A DNA stretch of 64,000 nt, taken from contig CM075670.1 of the NCBI GenBank assembly GCA_037962975.1, positions 148,246,501-148,310,500 on the forward strand. Direction: 5' to 3'. Below are positions 43,759-56,321 of the stretch, in pieces. Origin of the DNA: Clitoria ternatea. Lineage: Eukaryota; Streptophyta; Magnoliopsida; Fabales; Fabaceae. The translations under genes and the position numbers were made by a program. A model generated the notes under the pieces. That model was not told the DNA's origin. It searched no databases and was given only the letters and a program-made list of their open reading frames with translations. Every line of letters begins with the position of its first letter. The first letter of the stretch is position 1.

Positions 43759-46700
43759 TGTAACACCCGATTTTCCAAACTCGAATTCTGATGTGATCAA
43801 CATAATGATTAATAAAATACGAGTAAATTTTACGCGTTCCAGAGTAAGTCCGATGTCACACCAAAACCCGAATCATAGAATATCGAAGAGTAAGAATTAA
43901 TAAGATATGACTGGATCGATAACTAAATTTCCCATAATGGTATACAAAAATAGTAGAGTTTACAACGGAAGAGAAATGTGTATACCGGGTAAATGCCTAG
44001 TCCCATATATGACGATATGAGAAAAGGCTCGGCAAAGCATGCAAATACCCGACATAGACCTAATAGAACAAGGCCCGTCTAACTCACTCATGACATACAC
44101 ATGCATTGCCTAAGACACAATCATATATATATATACATATACATCCGGGGATCTTCTCCCAACTATCACAATCATCATTGTACATCATTCAATTTCAATC
44201 CCTCTAGTACACATTAAATCATCTCTTACATACTACTTATATATATTCACCATTCCTAAATATGAAGGATTATTTATACATGACTAAATTCACTAATTCA
44301 TCTATATCATCATAAAAGATTTATTCATTACATAAGAACTCATACATGATGCCAGCCAAGGCACTTCCATTACCACTATTTACCTTCGCCAAAACTTCAA
44401 TTCAAAGTCTCATCTCAGCCCATGATAACCCTGCATCACAATGCTAAAAAGGAGACCACATGGGAGAGTGAGTTATACATTCAAAATGACGAATATAAAT
44501 ATATTATGATTATGTGTACATGCATACAATCATCATGTGTACTTTTCTATAAAACCATTAGACTATCATTCAATCATCATCACATTATTATAATTATACA
44601 AGCCTCATGAATCGTAATTCACAACATAAGCAAGCACAAGCACATACACAATCACATTGCCACTTATCAACAAGGGCATTCACAATCATCATTATCATTT
44701 TATTAAATTTTTATTCCATTCCTCCTTGCAAGGGGTCTCATCTTTATAGTCATCCCATCTCAAATGCCATGCACTTATGGCTAATGCATATGTCAACTGT
44801 TTAATGCATATGCACAGATCCGATTTCATTTCATCAGGTGATCGCAACCACCATATCATTTATTCACATGGGTTTCCCGCCTCACAAGGGGTACTCCCTC
44901 TAGCAGCCTCGCAAGGTGCTTTCTCGTGATCGCAACCACGTTCAACAATTCATAACGGTTTCCCACCTCGCAAGGGGTACTCCCGCCTTGTGATCGCAAC
45001 CACGGGCATCATAGGAACTCGCAAGCCCTTTTTCATTTCAACATCCAGGTGATTGCAACCACCGGCTCAATATCATATCATCATCAAGGTGGTTTCCTGC
45101 CTCGCAAAGGGTACTCCCCTCACAGAATCCCGCAAGATCTTTTATCATTGTGATCGCAACCACATAATATCAATGTTATGCCATGCCATGAATGAAAAAT
45201 GCAATAATGCATATGTCAATCAACCTCGCAAGGATATCTCACCCTCTCAATTAATGGTATATTTTATATTTGGTTTTTATTATCATTTACATACAATCAA
45301 TCACAAGGCCCTTCAAGGCACAACATTCACATTTTCATAAATCCCCACATGGCAATCATAGCATGTCAATTATCATAGCACTTATCCACGCATGGAAACT
45401 AATAAGAAATCTCAAAACATACATTCAACAATCATCATTGCATCTTATACTTACAAGTCAATACTTGCATTAATCATATTAGCATCACACTCATCCAAAA
45501 TAGTAACACTACTTATCCAAGGGCATGTTCAACAACAACGTCTCTTTTTATTCAACAATATCATTTATCATTCAATATATGTGGTATCCTTAACTTTTAA
45601 TCATCATCGTAACTATTTCAAATCCATTGATTTATACACACATTGCCATTTAATTGTCCTCCCATTAATTTTGTCATTACACAAAGTGTGTCATGTAACC
45701 ATATCATTTACTTCCCATCATACTTCATAATATATCCATAGTGGTAAAGGATACATGCATTCATAACATAGCATAGGCATACACATACCTTGCCAAGGCC
45801 TCACACCATTCTCCAATCACCACTAAGACAAACCACACATACACCCCTAGTGGATTCGCTCGTAATTACTCCAAAAGTATACATCGGATTGGGAGAAGGT
45901 TTTATAATACACCATTTAATTGTCAAGTAGGCCTAAAAGTCCAAGGAGTACAAGATAAGTACTCAAAAGAAGTAAGCATGCAATTCCTAAACTGATATAA
46001 TCATTTTAGCTAGTGATAATCGATTATGGGGTAGGAGCTAATCGATTACAATGCTTCTGTAGGTGGTATAATATATCAGGTATTGTGCATAATCGATTAC
46101 GAGACTAGAGTAATCGATTACCCTGTTTCTATTTTAGTACATAATTGATTACACCTTCGAATGCAATCGATTACATTGGTTCTAGATGGTCCATAATCGA
46201 TTACAGTCTGATTCCTAATCGATTAGATGAAGGACAGAGGCCTGGTAATCGATTATACCCTAGAGGCTAATCGATTACGCCTTGTCATTCTATAGAAATT
46301 ATGCAGATTTTGCACCAAAAATGAACTTCTCAACTTCCAAAACCCATGCAAACGATATCGGAATGTCACGAAATTTTGACACAGGCTAAAACACATTAAT
46401 TTTGGCGTGTGGTCACCGGCCTCACTCAAAAATCCTTTAAAATAAGTGACTTATACGCATAAATGTGTTTTACCCGTTTTGAGGCACTTTTGTGCAACTC
46501 AAGGGCCTATTCTCAATGGAATTGGCCCATTCCAATTTCTACAAGTCATAAACTACATATAAAGGCTATTGGAACTATCACATGCCATCAAAATCACATA
46601 ACACATAATTTGACTCTATGAGTTTCTCGATTATGAATTACCTTTCAACCTTATCATCAATACCATCACAATGGCTATCATATTTATTACCAAACACCCA

Positions 46701-48643
46701 CATAAATTCTCAATTCTCAAACATATGCTTCATCCCCTCAGGGATGGTTTATCAACAACACATCATTCCCTCCAAGGGATAGCTAACCATTCATCATCAT
46801 CACATATACATACATGTATATCATCATCAATAGCCAATAATTGCCATTCATATTATTTCACCATAAACATGCAAGGCAAGCATGAGTATCATAACATACA
46901 ATAATCATTAATTATATAACTCATGCAGTTTGAATGTAAACTCCTCTCCTACCTCGAGGGAAGAGCCGAAATCCGAATGCACACTCCAGAAGCTCCGCCA
47001 TATAGTCCGGAACACAATCTACACAACATACATATGTATTCATATAATTAATAAGCCATCTCAAGGCATTCCTCATAATTCTAAACATTTGCTAGCTTAT
47101 CATAGCCCAATATCAAGTCCTAGACTTGCTAAAACACCAATTCATACCATTGTGTTAGGCTTCGGGAATTCCTTCCCCAAAACCAAGGTTCTCTAGATCT
47201 CAAAGGGCCAACTACGTCCAACGATATCAATATCACTCTCATCATTCGTAATGTGTTCCTTATTACTCAAACTATCCATTTCCCATTCAAGTTCATCATG
47301 AGCCACCTGGCTCTTATCAAACCATTATCCATCAACAATCCCATATGGCACACCAATGGTCTAAGACCCCATCAAGACACATGCTTATTTCACTAACCTC
47401 TCACATTCACCATGGCTTTGGTGTTCATATTCATCATTTCATACTCATATTAACACCTATATTGGGTATTTTCTACCCACATTCAATTCAACCTTCCTAA
47501 CCACAATACATGTATTCCCTCAAATTCTTAAGACAAGAGTTTTCATCAAAACTCAACAACCATTATCAAGATTCGTCAATTCATCATCAATGGCTATCTC
47601 TCATCATTAACATCATTCTCTAACATCATTAAACTTACACTCTACTCACATTTTACATTTCCCCCAATATATTAAAGTTAGGGTTCCATCAAAACCCAAC
47701 CATCACCACAAATAATCAATTCCAATCTTCCCAAGACCCATTCTAAAGCATAAATCATTAATACCTATCAATTGGCCAAAACCCCCAAATTCCTAAACCT
47801 AGGGTTTTTACCAATAATCAACAATCATCAATTTCACCCATTTATACGCATCATCTCAAGCACTCATGAGCTAACAACATATCACTCAAACCCTTAACAA
47901 CCATAACAACAATCCCCAATGGTTTCATAAGCTAGGGTTTGGTTCCCCAAGCCATTTTCCATCAAAACAACACCCAATCTCCCATCACAATACTTAAATA
48001 GGCTCAAAACCATCAACTAAATCCATAGGTGTTCAAGATCATACCTCTTTCTCCAAGCTCAAACCCCAAAACGAAAATGAGATGAAGAGAAGAAGACATG
48101 AGCCAAGCTTTGCTCCAAGTGCCTTCCTTGCCTCATGATTCCATTAGATCCCAAGCTTTTTGGATGAAAAATGATTGATGGAGGGAGAGAGGGAGTGAAC
48201 GGTTTTGGAGAAGAAGAATGGAGAGAGAGGAAGAAAAGGAAAGTGAATGAAAGAGAGGGAGAGAGGTCAACGTGAGAAATGAGAGAAAAAAGAGGTTTTG
48301 TGTTTTAATTTTAATTCACCACTTAAAATTCTCCGTTTCAAATCAAACAGGATCTCCGTTCGTCTCAATACTAAATCCAAAAATTATTCCGAATATAGAT
48401 TCGGATTCCTAATAATATTCTTAATAGCCCTGACCAATGGCATCTTAATCGGAGATACTTGGTCCGACACCTATATCTTCACCGTGTACAATTTAACTCT
48501 TAAAGCCCCAATAAATTATAAATAATCCTCATAAATCTCAATTTAATTATTTCAATATTTTTGGGACACTTATTAAACCATTTATAATTATTTAATATTT
48601 ATTCCTCCTATTTAATCATTTTTATAAAATTTGGGATGTTACA
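43759..48643 (-). mobile_element. Element E 5' LTR
   Basis: This is the right copy, starting TGTAACACCCGA and ending GGGATGTTACA. It is nearly the same as the 3' LTR, including both motif arrays and the antisense low-complexity frames. Confidence 0.92.
46017..46279. repeat. TAATCGATTA palindrome pairs (element E 5' LTR)
   Basis: The counterpart of 38519-38779 with the same spacing. Two positions differ: the copy decayed in the other LTR is intact here, and one is TAATTGATTA here. Confidence 0.9.
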
Positions 48644-49365
48644 ATTGTTACTTAACAGAATTGTGAATTGCAGGTAATGTCAAGCTAGAGGCAGTAAATC
48701 AAGCGCTCAATAGGAGGCAACCCATTATTTTTTCCATATTGGTTTGTTTTTAAGTTTAAATTAAAAAAATAAAAAAGATCTTGGTGTGTTTGATTATATT
48801 AATAATTTTAGGAATTAGAATGGTTTAAAAAGGCTTAAAATAGGGTTTTTAAATTAAAAATTAAGAAAATGGGAAATTTAACCCTAACGCCTAGTGTGAG
48901 AGCCACGCATAGTGTGGAGTTAAAATTTCAAACCTGGCGCATAGCTTGAGGACCTACGTTAAGTTTTTAAAAAAACTGAGCCCATTAACAGAGATGCCTA
49001 ACTTCAAATTTTAAAAACCTAAATTTGCCTCTCTGTTGTAAGAAAAATTAAATTCCCCAAACCCTAAAATCTTTCAACAACCTACATTTTTCATTTCCTC
49101 TCTTGTGCATCAATCATCAAGTAAGTTCCTTTCTTTTTCTTTTCAACTTTTTTTTTCAATTCTTAGAATGCATGTGGTTAGGTTAGATAGGATATTAAAG
49201 ACCCTTAGGAATGGATTAAATTGTTGTTACTATTTTGATTGGGAATGAGGGGTTGTTGCAGCGCAACCTTCTCTGTTTTAAGAAAAATTAAATTCCCCAA
49301 ACCCTAAAATCTTTCAACAACCTACATTTTTCATTTCCTCTCTTGTGCATCAATCATCAAGTAAG
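48644..49365 (+). mobile_element. Element B: spacer after the integrase, left part
   Basis: It resumes element B after E. The GCGCTCAATAGGAGGCAACCC phrase matches element C after its deletion scar. An ACGCNTAGT pair lies at 48887/48905 (18 bp). At 49031-49270 a 240-bp unit begins that is repeated from 49271 onward, and F interrupts the second copy. No protein-coding ORF is seen. Confidence 0.8.
49031..49365 (+). repeat. 240-bp tandem duplication in element B (second copy split by element F)
   Basis: Unit 1 is 49031-49270. Unit 2 is 49271-49365 and continues at 62243-62387 after F. Both contain ATCATCAAGTAAGTT, a potential splice donor. Confidence 0.85.
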
Positions 49366-50865
49366 TGATGCATAATTCTTGATGGATTATATTCTTTGGC
49401 AAGCGCACCAATCGTTAAATTTGTAATATATTTGATCGTTCCCAAAGGGATTGCGGTAACTACCTCAATCTTAGACTAGTACAAGCTGAACCAGCGCAAT
49501 GCAGATAGAATTCATTCTATTTTTGTTGTTTTTATACTTTCTATGTTTTTGTGTTTTCAGAAGCAGTACAAAATGTGAAATATGATTAATGAAAGATAGG
49601 TTAGGATTGCTTCAGCTTACAATTTCATCAAGAAACATACAATTAAGGTTCAATCAAGCTTCACACCCATGAGGACAATTCACAGATGGTTAATCCCTAA
49701 TTCCTTAGGTAACTAACACTAATTCCTAACCATTAAACCCTAATCCCTTAGGTGTTTAATTAACAGAGAAATCTAATACGAAATTGGGGGTTGAACCCTA
49801 ACTGTTCACCTAATTACTAGGCCTGAATTAGTTAGGAAGCTGGAAGTTACCTAAGCCTTAACCATGATTCCTCACTGGTGAGTTTCTTCATCAGATCTAG
49901 ATTTGTCAATCCAGCAAAGTAGATCCACTCCTTAGCTTGTTCTCCTCATGATTTAGAAGTTGACTTCCTCAATACACTTTCAAGAATTCTTTGCAAACCT
50001 TCGCAATCCCAACCCTAGGGATTTAGAAACCCATGGACATGGATTCTATCGAAGGAATGTAGAGAGACATGGACGAGAGAATTTAGAGAGAGAAAGAAAG
50101 AAGAGAGAGATTAGAAATGAGCAAATGAATCGTGTTATCTTCTATAGTCTGCTTCCCCACACACTTTACAGAGTATGTGCAAGTATATATATACAACTAA
50201 CTAACTAGCTTAATTAATTACAAAGAAGACTTAATTAATAATTAAACTAACTAAACTAATTACCTAATTACAAATAAATAAATAATTACAACTTGATACT
50301 TAAATTATTAATGTACAACAGCAACACGTCAGAAACGGTGCAGAGGTTCTTTTAGAGGGAAAAATAACTAACTGCACAACAAAATCATGCTTGAGCGTGA
50401 TGTACTCGTGCTTGAGCGAGCTCGAAATATGCACTGCACTATAGGAGTTCATGCTTGAGCGTGATGAAGAAGCTTGAGCGTGAGCTTGCTCGCTTGAGCG
50501 AGGTCGTGCTTTCCTTTCTTTCTTTCCACGTACTTTGCATGGATCTCTCGCTTGAGCTTGCAGCCTCTAAGCTTAAGCGTGAACTACTCTTTACTACACC
50601 TGCACATGCAAACAAATAATTTCCTGGCGTTCATACGCTGGCTGTCCAGTGTTTGTACGTTGGATTAGTGAATTTATAAATAACCAAAATTCCTTAACTA
50701 ATTATTATTTTTAATCATTTTCTTACATAAATTAAACACTTTTGAAATGAATAAATAAAATAAGAATTATTGACAATTTATTAAATAATAAAGTCAAACT
50801 AAACAAAATTTAATGGATTGAGTTAAATAAAAGATGCCATAATTAAGTCTTTTCAAGATTTATCA
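49366..50865 (-). mobile_element. Element F 3' LTR
   Basis: This is the left copy, with a TATA-like run at 50184-50193 and GCTYRAGC palindromes at 50389-50580 (pairs 50389/50410, 50453/50472/50492 and 50550/50571). The plus-strand frame at 49960-50208 runs antisense across the TATA region and is not a gene. Confidence 0.93.
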
Positions 50866-52425
50866 CATCCCCAAACTTAAAACTTGCTTGTCCTCAAGCA
50901 AATACTCAGATTAATTAAATAACTGCACTTACTCAAGACAATCAACCTTTCCTTAACTTAATTCATACCATAATTATTGAATACCAATCATGCTTTCTTT
51001 CGCAAATTCTGAAAATATAATTACTCACACATCCTTTGGGAAACAAGCTGGTGATACTTTCCTCACTGGATTAGTGTTTCATTCTTCTCCCAGTGTATAA
51101 GGTTCAACACATGCACTTATCACCTGCATAATTGTTAGCTCAACATAGGCTTGCAATAGTTCTAAACATCATGACAAATGCTAGCACAATTAGATCAGTA
51201 AGGGCTTTTTAAGCTTGTAATGGGGTTAGGCTACAGGCTCCATTTTTATTTTTCTAGTCAATATTGGGTTAAAAGATGTGCCCACTAATGCCTTGCCTTA
51301 ATCTTAACTTAAATACCTTTACTAACTAGTTCTTTTGCTTTCATTATTTTTCAAATGAAGGGGTACTCAATTACTTGTGGTGCTTTGCACCTTCTTCTCT
51401 TTCAGTCCTTTGGACTCTTTCTTTCTTTCTTTCTCTTCCATCTTTTTCAAATTTTTTTTCAATACCGTTTTTCTTGTTGTGGTGCTTTGCACCTTTGCTT
51501 TGCTGATTTTTTTACTTTTCTTTAACTTTTATTGTTATTCCTTTCATTTCTCAAAATCCTCATCTATAACTAAGGTCAGAGTGTGTCCTTTATTTGCTGT
51601 TAGGCACACTTTTCATCCCCAAACTTAGAACTTGCTAGTCCCTAGCAATAAGATAAGACTTAGTAATTCATCAGTGGAACGTCCAGGGATAATTCACTTG
51701 GTTTTTATCAGATAAATAGGTTTGTAAAGTTAGGTATATAATCCGAATGAACGGGTCTCAGGCTTGAAATATAATTATTGGGTCAAAGGATAATTAATAA
51801 TATTTAGGATGGCTAAATTTGGCCCTGGCTAACTTAACAAAGAAGGCCTTCATCATTTCCAATTGACAAACAAATAATCATTTAGCAAGCACTGAAGCAA
51901 ATTCTGTCTCACTAACAAGAATATAGGCACACTCAGAAAAGAATTAGTAAAGGCTCAAAAGCTAATAATTAACAAGTAATCAGCCAATCATGTCCCAAAC
52001 TTAATGCAAGATTATAAACTCAGATTGCTAACTAGCATATTGGATAAACAATTAATATAGGATTGAAATAGTTATGGACAGGGATCATGAATTAAGAAAT
52101 ACAAATTAATTAATTTATCCAATTAAAGCCTGAGAATCAGTAAACTTTAAATTATTAAGATGGATTCTAAATTAAACATAGTTAACATAATTTATCAATC
52201 AATGAGACAAAAGGATAGAATACTTCCCTTTTTACCTGAATGGCAGTGAATGGTGAGGAATGGTATGCATGAATTTAACAATACAATTCAGAAAAGAAAT
52301 AACAACAAACAACTTATCATAGAAATAAACTTCATTACACCAAAAAGGAAATACATTGTTCAATAAAATATTTAACAAAGTCATTACACCTTGAAAGTAG
52401 CAACATAACACATAAACAAAGCAAA
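50866..52425 (-). other. Element F 3' non-coding region with two polypurine tracts
   Basis: The PPT next to the LTR reads AGTTTGGGGATG on the minus strand (50866-50877). A near copy with the same flanks recurs at 51614-51640. No gene is seen; the plus-strand frame at 51377-51628 is a pyrimidine-rich shadow. Confidence 0.7.
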
Positions 52426-53733
52426 AGATCAGTCATCATCTTCTTTATTTTCTTCATTCATAGACTCATCATCATCTTGTTCAGGGTAGGGTGGAAATTC
52501 AGCTGCTAAGGGTGTGTCATCAGGGGGAATAGTGAATCCAATAGAAGCCAACCATAAATCTTTATCAGGTGGAACTCCCATTTCTTCAGTGTGATCTATA
52601 TTCAATTTGGTGGCAATCTTTCTCAGCATGAGATCATGGTTTAGGACCAGATCATAGGTTCCTAGCTGCATCTTCTTCATAACCTGCAGTTCCTGCATTA
52701 TCATGGAAATATTAGAAGAAGAACTGCACCTGTTGAAGGTGGTGGTGCAAAAGATGTTGGTCTAGGTTGCCTTGGACGCTTGGACGCTTGAGGCATAAAA
52801 TTTTCAATATGGTTTATCACCCATTGCTTATCCATAATCCTCTTAGGCTTTACCTTTGTCAGTTGAGCATAATTCACCATAACTTGATTCTTTTGGGCCA
52901 ACAGTGATAACAGAACAATATGGTAGTTGGAGATTCTTTTCAAGGTTTTTCATCATCTCCTCTAGTATCAACTCACCCAGATTAACATACAAGCCTCTCA
53001 TTAGACAATAAATCAATACCAATCTCTTAATGGTAATCTCAGTAGCATGCAGCACAGGTTGCAGGGATGATAGGACATAGCGGCACCATAAAAGGGGAAG
53101 GTGATTCAAACAATTTTTCCTGACACTTTTTGGTGCACCATTAGCCCTTGTCAAATATGCATCTCCTTGTTCACAACACTCTTCTAATATTTCTTTCCTA
53201 AGATTTTCATTTTCATCCCTATGAAAAATATCCACTTTCCATGTATGGTGACATCCTTCCTCCTGCAATATAGGTAGTTTCAACAGCTTGTTAAAAATAT
53301 TACCAGTTAGGGGAATGGTGACTCCTCTCAAGAAGAAAGAAAAAGGAAACTTATCCTCCATAGAATGGGTCCTCAGATTGGTATAAAATTCTCTAGTGAG
53401 TTCCTAGTAACCATTACCTAAGTTCTCATTAAAGAACTGCCATCCCCTTTCAATCATAACAGCTTGCATATTAAAATCAACACACTTTTCTCCATCAAGA
53501 ACCAGAGCTCTATCCCTTATTACTCCTCTGATTTTAAACTTTTGCTCATAATCTTGGGCAGCTTTAAGATCTCTAAACCTATGCCCATCAAAACTCTCAA
53601 CTGTCTGGGATTTATTTTTCTCACTAAGACTTTTACTTATTTTGGGTGATGGAGAATCAGAGATACTGACAGTATTTTCCACTTCAACAATTTCTTCAGG
53701 GTTTTTCAAAAATCTTTGTGATCTTCTTATCAT
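52426..53733 (-). pseudogene. Element F extra ORF, broken (one stop, frameshifts)
   Basis: The start is MIRRSQRFLKNPEEIVE (basic). The middle, ..FNMQAVMIERGWQFFNE, FYTNLRT, EITIKRLVLIYCLMRGLYVNLGELI, resembles the "putative plant transposon protein" domain. The end is the acidic tail DDDESMNEENKEDDD. A stop at about 53404 interrupts the first frame. The segment around 52700-52943 is in another frame, and the tail returns to the first. Total span is 435 codons, against 434 in element C, although the two are strongly diverged. No membrane segment is seen. Function is unknown. It has an upstream TATA box, leader and intron. Confidence 0.78.
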
Positions 53734-53763
53734 TGTGAGTGTTAAAGATGGTGGTTAAAAAGC

Positions 53764-53919
53764 CTAAATGGAAACAAGTACAAAAACCAAACAATCACAG
53801 CAAACTAAAAAAAAAGTGTAAGATGAATGGATATGATGAATGGAAGAAATTTGAACTTGAAACAGTGAAATATTGAATTTGTAACTAAAAATTGAAAGTA
53901 AGCAGTGTAAAAATGGTAC
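53764..53919 (-). other. Probable leader intron of the element F extra ORF
   Basis: Minus-strand AGAAAG|GTACCA at 53919 and TTTCCATTTAG|GC at 53764 give a 156-bp AT-rich intron 30 bases upstream of the ORF start. Confidence 0.55.
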
Positions 53920-54007
53920 CTTTCTAAGGAATGAGAAGTGGTGCCTTTTCCTCTTCAAAACCCAAGAGTTTCCAGTGTAGAAAATTAGGGTTTGTACACT
54001 TAGATGG

Positions 54008-54014
54008 TTTTATA
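54008..54014 (-). promoter_or_regulatory. Internal TATA box upstream of the element F extra ORF
   Basis: Minus strand CAGTATAAAACCATC, followed about 30 bp on by a leader (ACAAACCCTAATTTTC) and the intron at 53764-53919. This arrangement looks like an ordinary plant promoter with a 5' UTR intron. Inference. Confidence 0.5.
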
Positions 54015-54113
54015 CTGTTGAACCCACTACCTGAGGTAAGTGTAACTACGCTGCAATCTTGGCGTATCAATGCCCAAATTAAATCATGACAAGTAGCATC
54101 AGGTATGATATTC

Positions 54114-54980
54114 GCTCAAGCGTGCTAAATCACGCTCAGGTGCTAAACAACACTATCAGGTATCTTCAATATTGGCACTCACGCTCAAGCTTACAGCAGC
54201 ACGCTTAAGCGAGAACTTGGAACAGTACTACCACAGCCCCGATCACACTCAAGCGTGAGCTTGGGGCGCTTAAGCGTGGCACTTAACTATAAAGCACGCT
54301 CAAAGTGTGGTCAGCAAGGGTCAAGCATGGATATTTTCTTTCAGGTACCAGTGGTCACGCTCACAGCGTGTTGAATCACGCTCAGGCGCGAAATATAACC
54401 AGAAGTCATGCATCACGATCACGCTTAGAGCGTGCGGAATGACGCTCAAGCGCACAATTCATTAAAGGGCAAAAGAGCTCACGCTCAGGCGTGATTGAAG
54501 GATGATCAAGTAAGGGACAGACACTGATTTGAATAAGAGCTCACGCTCAAGCATGGGTAATGTTCGCTTAAGCGTGAGGTGCAAAAAGATGATCACATCA
54601 CGAGCTCGCTCAAACTTGACAAGTCCTCGCTTGAGCGTCAAAAAGAGACTTCGAGAATTTTTATTCTGCAAGAAATTCGCTTAAGCAAAAGGTGCTTCGC
54701 TCGAGCGAAATAAAAGAAATGGATGCACTCACTTAAGCGACAATATATTTGCTTAAGCGAACAAAAGGAATTAAAACCAGGCACCATTCACGCTTAAGCG
54801 TGGGAGAATCACGCTCAAGAATGAAAAGCAACAAGTCCCGAGGTCGCTCAAGCGGTAAGATGTCACGCTTAAGCGCCACAGCATATAACAAGTCACGCTC
54901 AGGCACTAATAGGCTTCGCTCAAGCGTGAGAATCATATAGGAGGTCGCGCTCAAGCGCGAGAGAGTTATGCTCAAGCGCC
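54114..54980. repeat. Array of 15 GCTYRAGC palindrome pairs (element F interior)
   Basis: Pairs start at 54114/54134, 54183/54203, 54247/54268, 54298/54319, 54359/54380, 54423/54444, 54483/54504, 54545/54566, 54608/54629, 54679/54699, 54731/54751, 54792/54813, 54846/54867, 54897/54918 and 54949/54970. Within-pair spacing is always 20 or 21 bp, while pair-to-pair spacing is 51-71 bp. Outer bases often extend the palindrome (ACGC..GCGT, TCGC..GCGA). The minus-strand frames at 54462-55029 run through the array and are not genes. Confidence 0.93.
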
Positions 54981-55220
54981 AAGGGTACCTGATTATAATT
55001 CTAACTAATGGATTTACATGTATGTACATAGGGAAATGAGTGTATGAACGCTCAAACCTTATTCAAAAATTTACAAGTTTATTCACACTTCATTCACACC
55101 TTAAAAAAATTTTAGTTTTCTTTTAATGTTTCAAACACAAAACATAAAATGCAACAATCAAAATATAGGGTTGCCTCCCTCAAGAGCTTCTTTAAGGTCA
55201 CTAGCTTGACCTTTTGACAT

Positions 55221-56320
55221 CTAAGAAGATGCCTGTAACAGCATGGAGGTTTTCTGCCTATCAAACTCTCCTCCAAAGTAGAGTTTGAGTCTTTGGCTAT
55301 TCACTTTAAATGTTCTATTAGTGGTTGGATCTTTCAACTCAATTGCACCATGAGGGGAGACCTCATTCATAATAAAAGGTCCAGACCAGTTAGATCTAAG
55401 TTTTCCTGGAAAGAGTCTCAGCCTAGAATTGAATAACAAAACCTTATCATCCTTGTGAAACTCTTTTCTATTTATCCACTTATCATGCCACCTGTTAGTT
55501 TTCTCTTTATAAATTGAGGCACTCTGATAAGCATTGAGTCTAAACTCCTCAAGTTCATGGAGTTTTAGGACTCTCTCCTCCTGAGATTGGTCAAAATCCA
55601 TATTTAACAGCTTTGTGGCCCACCATGCCTTATGTTCTAACTCCACAAGAAGATGGCAGGCCTTACCATAAACCAACTGATAAGGAGACATACCAATGGG
55701 AGTTTTAAATGTTGTCCTATAGGCCCATAATGCATCATTCAATCTCACAGACCAATCCTTCCTAGACTTCCCTACCACTTTCTCTAATATTCTTTTAATT
55801 TCTCTATTAGACAGCTCAACTTGTACATAAGTTTGTGGATAATATGTAGTGGATACCTTATGCAGTACCTCATAGTGTCTCAGAGCTTTTTCCATGATTT
55901 TATTGCAGAAATGTGACCCTCCATCACTAATGAGGACTCTAGGGACTCCAAATCTAGAGAAAATGTTCTTCTTTATAAACCTAAGCACCACATGTGCATC
56001 ATTGGTTCTGGTAGGGATTGCCTCCACCCACTTAGAGACATAATCCATAGCAACAAGGATATATTCATTGGAGAATGACTTTGGGAATGGTCCCATGAAG
56101 TTGATGCCCCAAACATCAAATAATTCCACAACTAAAATATTTGTCAAAGGCATGCCATCTTTAATAGAGAGACCTCTACTTCTTTGACACTTATCACACC
56201 TTTGAACATATACTTTAGCATCCTAAAAAATTGTTGGCCAATAAAAGCCACATTGCAAAACTTTTACTGCTGTTCTGGAGGCACCATGGTGTCCTCCATA
56301 ATAGGAGTCACGGCAATGCC
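55221..56320 (-). pseudogene. pol (INT): Element F integrase
   Basis: The zinc-binding part (YYGGHHG.., CDKCQR) lies at about 56300-56170 and contains two stops. The core at 56153-55221 is one open frame of 310 codons. The first catalytic position reads Asn (GINFMGPFP), the Asp of LISDGGSHFCN is intact, and the Glu of VELSNREIKRI is intact. The C-terminal part (LLFNSRLRLFPGKLRSNWSGPF, VNSQRLKLYFGGEF) is complete. One missing acidic residue should abolish strand transfer. Confidence 0.92.
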
Positions 56321-56321
56321 A

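Larger units (their letters stand above)
36254..48643 (-). mobile_element. Element E: LARD-like non-coding LTR retrotransposon, 12390 bp
   Basis: Two LTRs of 4897 and 4885 bp enclose a 2608-bp interior with no credible ORF on either strand. The outer ends are TGTAACACCCCGG and GGGATGTTACA. The flanks TTTGT (36249-36253) and ATTGT (48644-48648) fit a 5-bp target duplication with one later change. The PBS and PPT show that it reads on the minus strand. Long LTRs with a mid-sized non-coding interior match the LARD class. The LTRs are very similar, so the insertion is younger than host element B. Proteins must come from another element, perhaps a Ty3-gypsy relative. Confidence 0.92.

Noticed and set aside
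54114..54980. Palindrome array as a decayed satellite repeat
   Set aside because: Spacer bases do not align between units, and pair-to-pair distance drifts while within-pair distance does not. A simple satellite would decay evenly.
54462..55029. Minus-strand ORFs with repeated Leu/Arg/Glu pattern as repeat proteins
   Set aside because: The pattern is the translation of the GCTYRAGC array, and no start, splice or family signal supports it.
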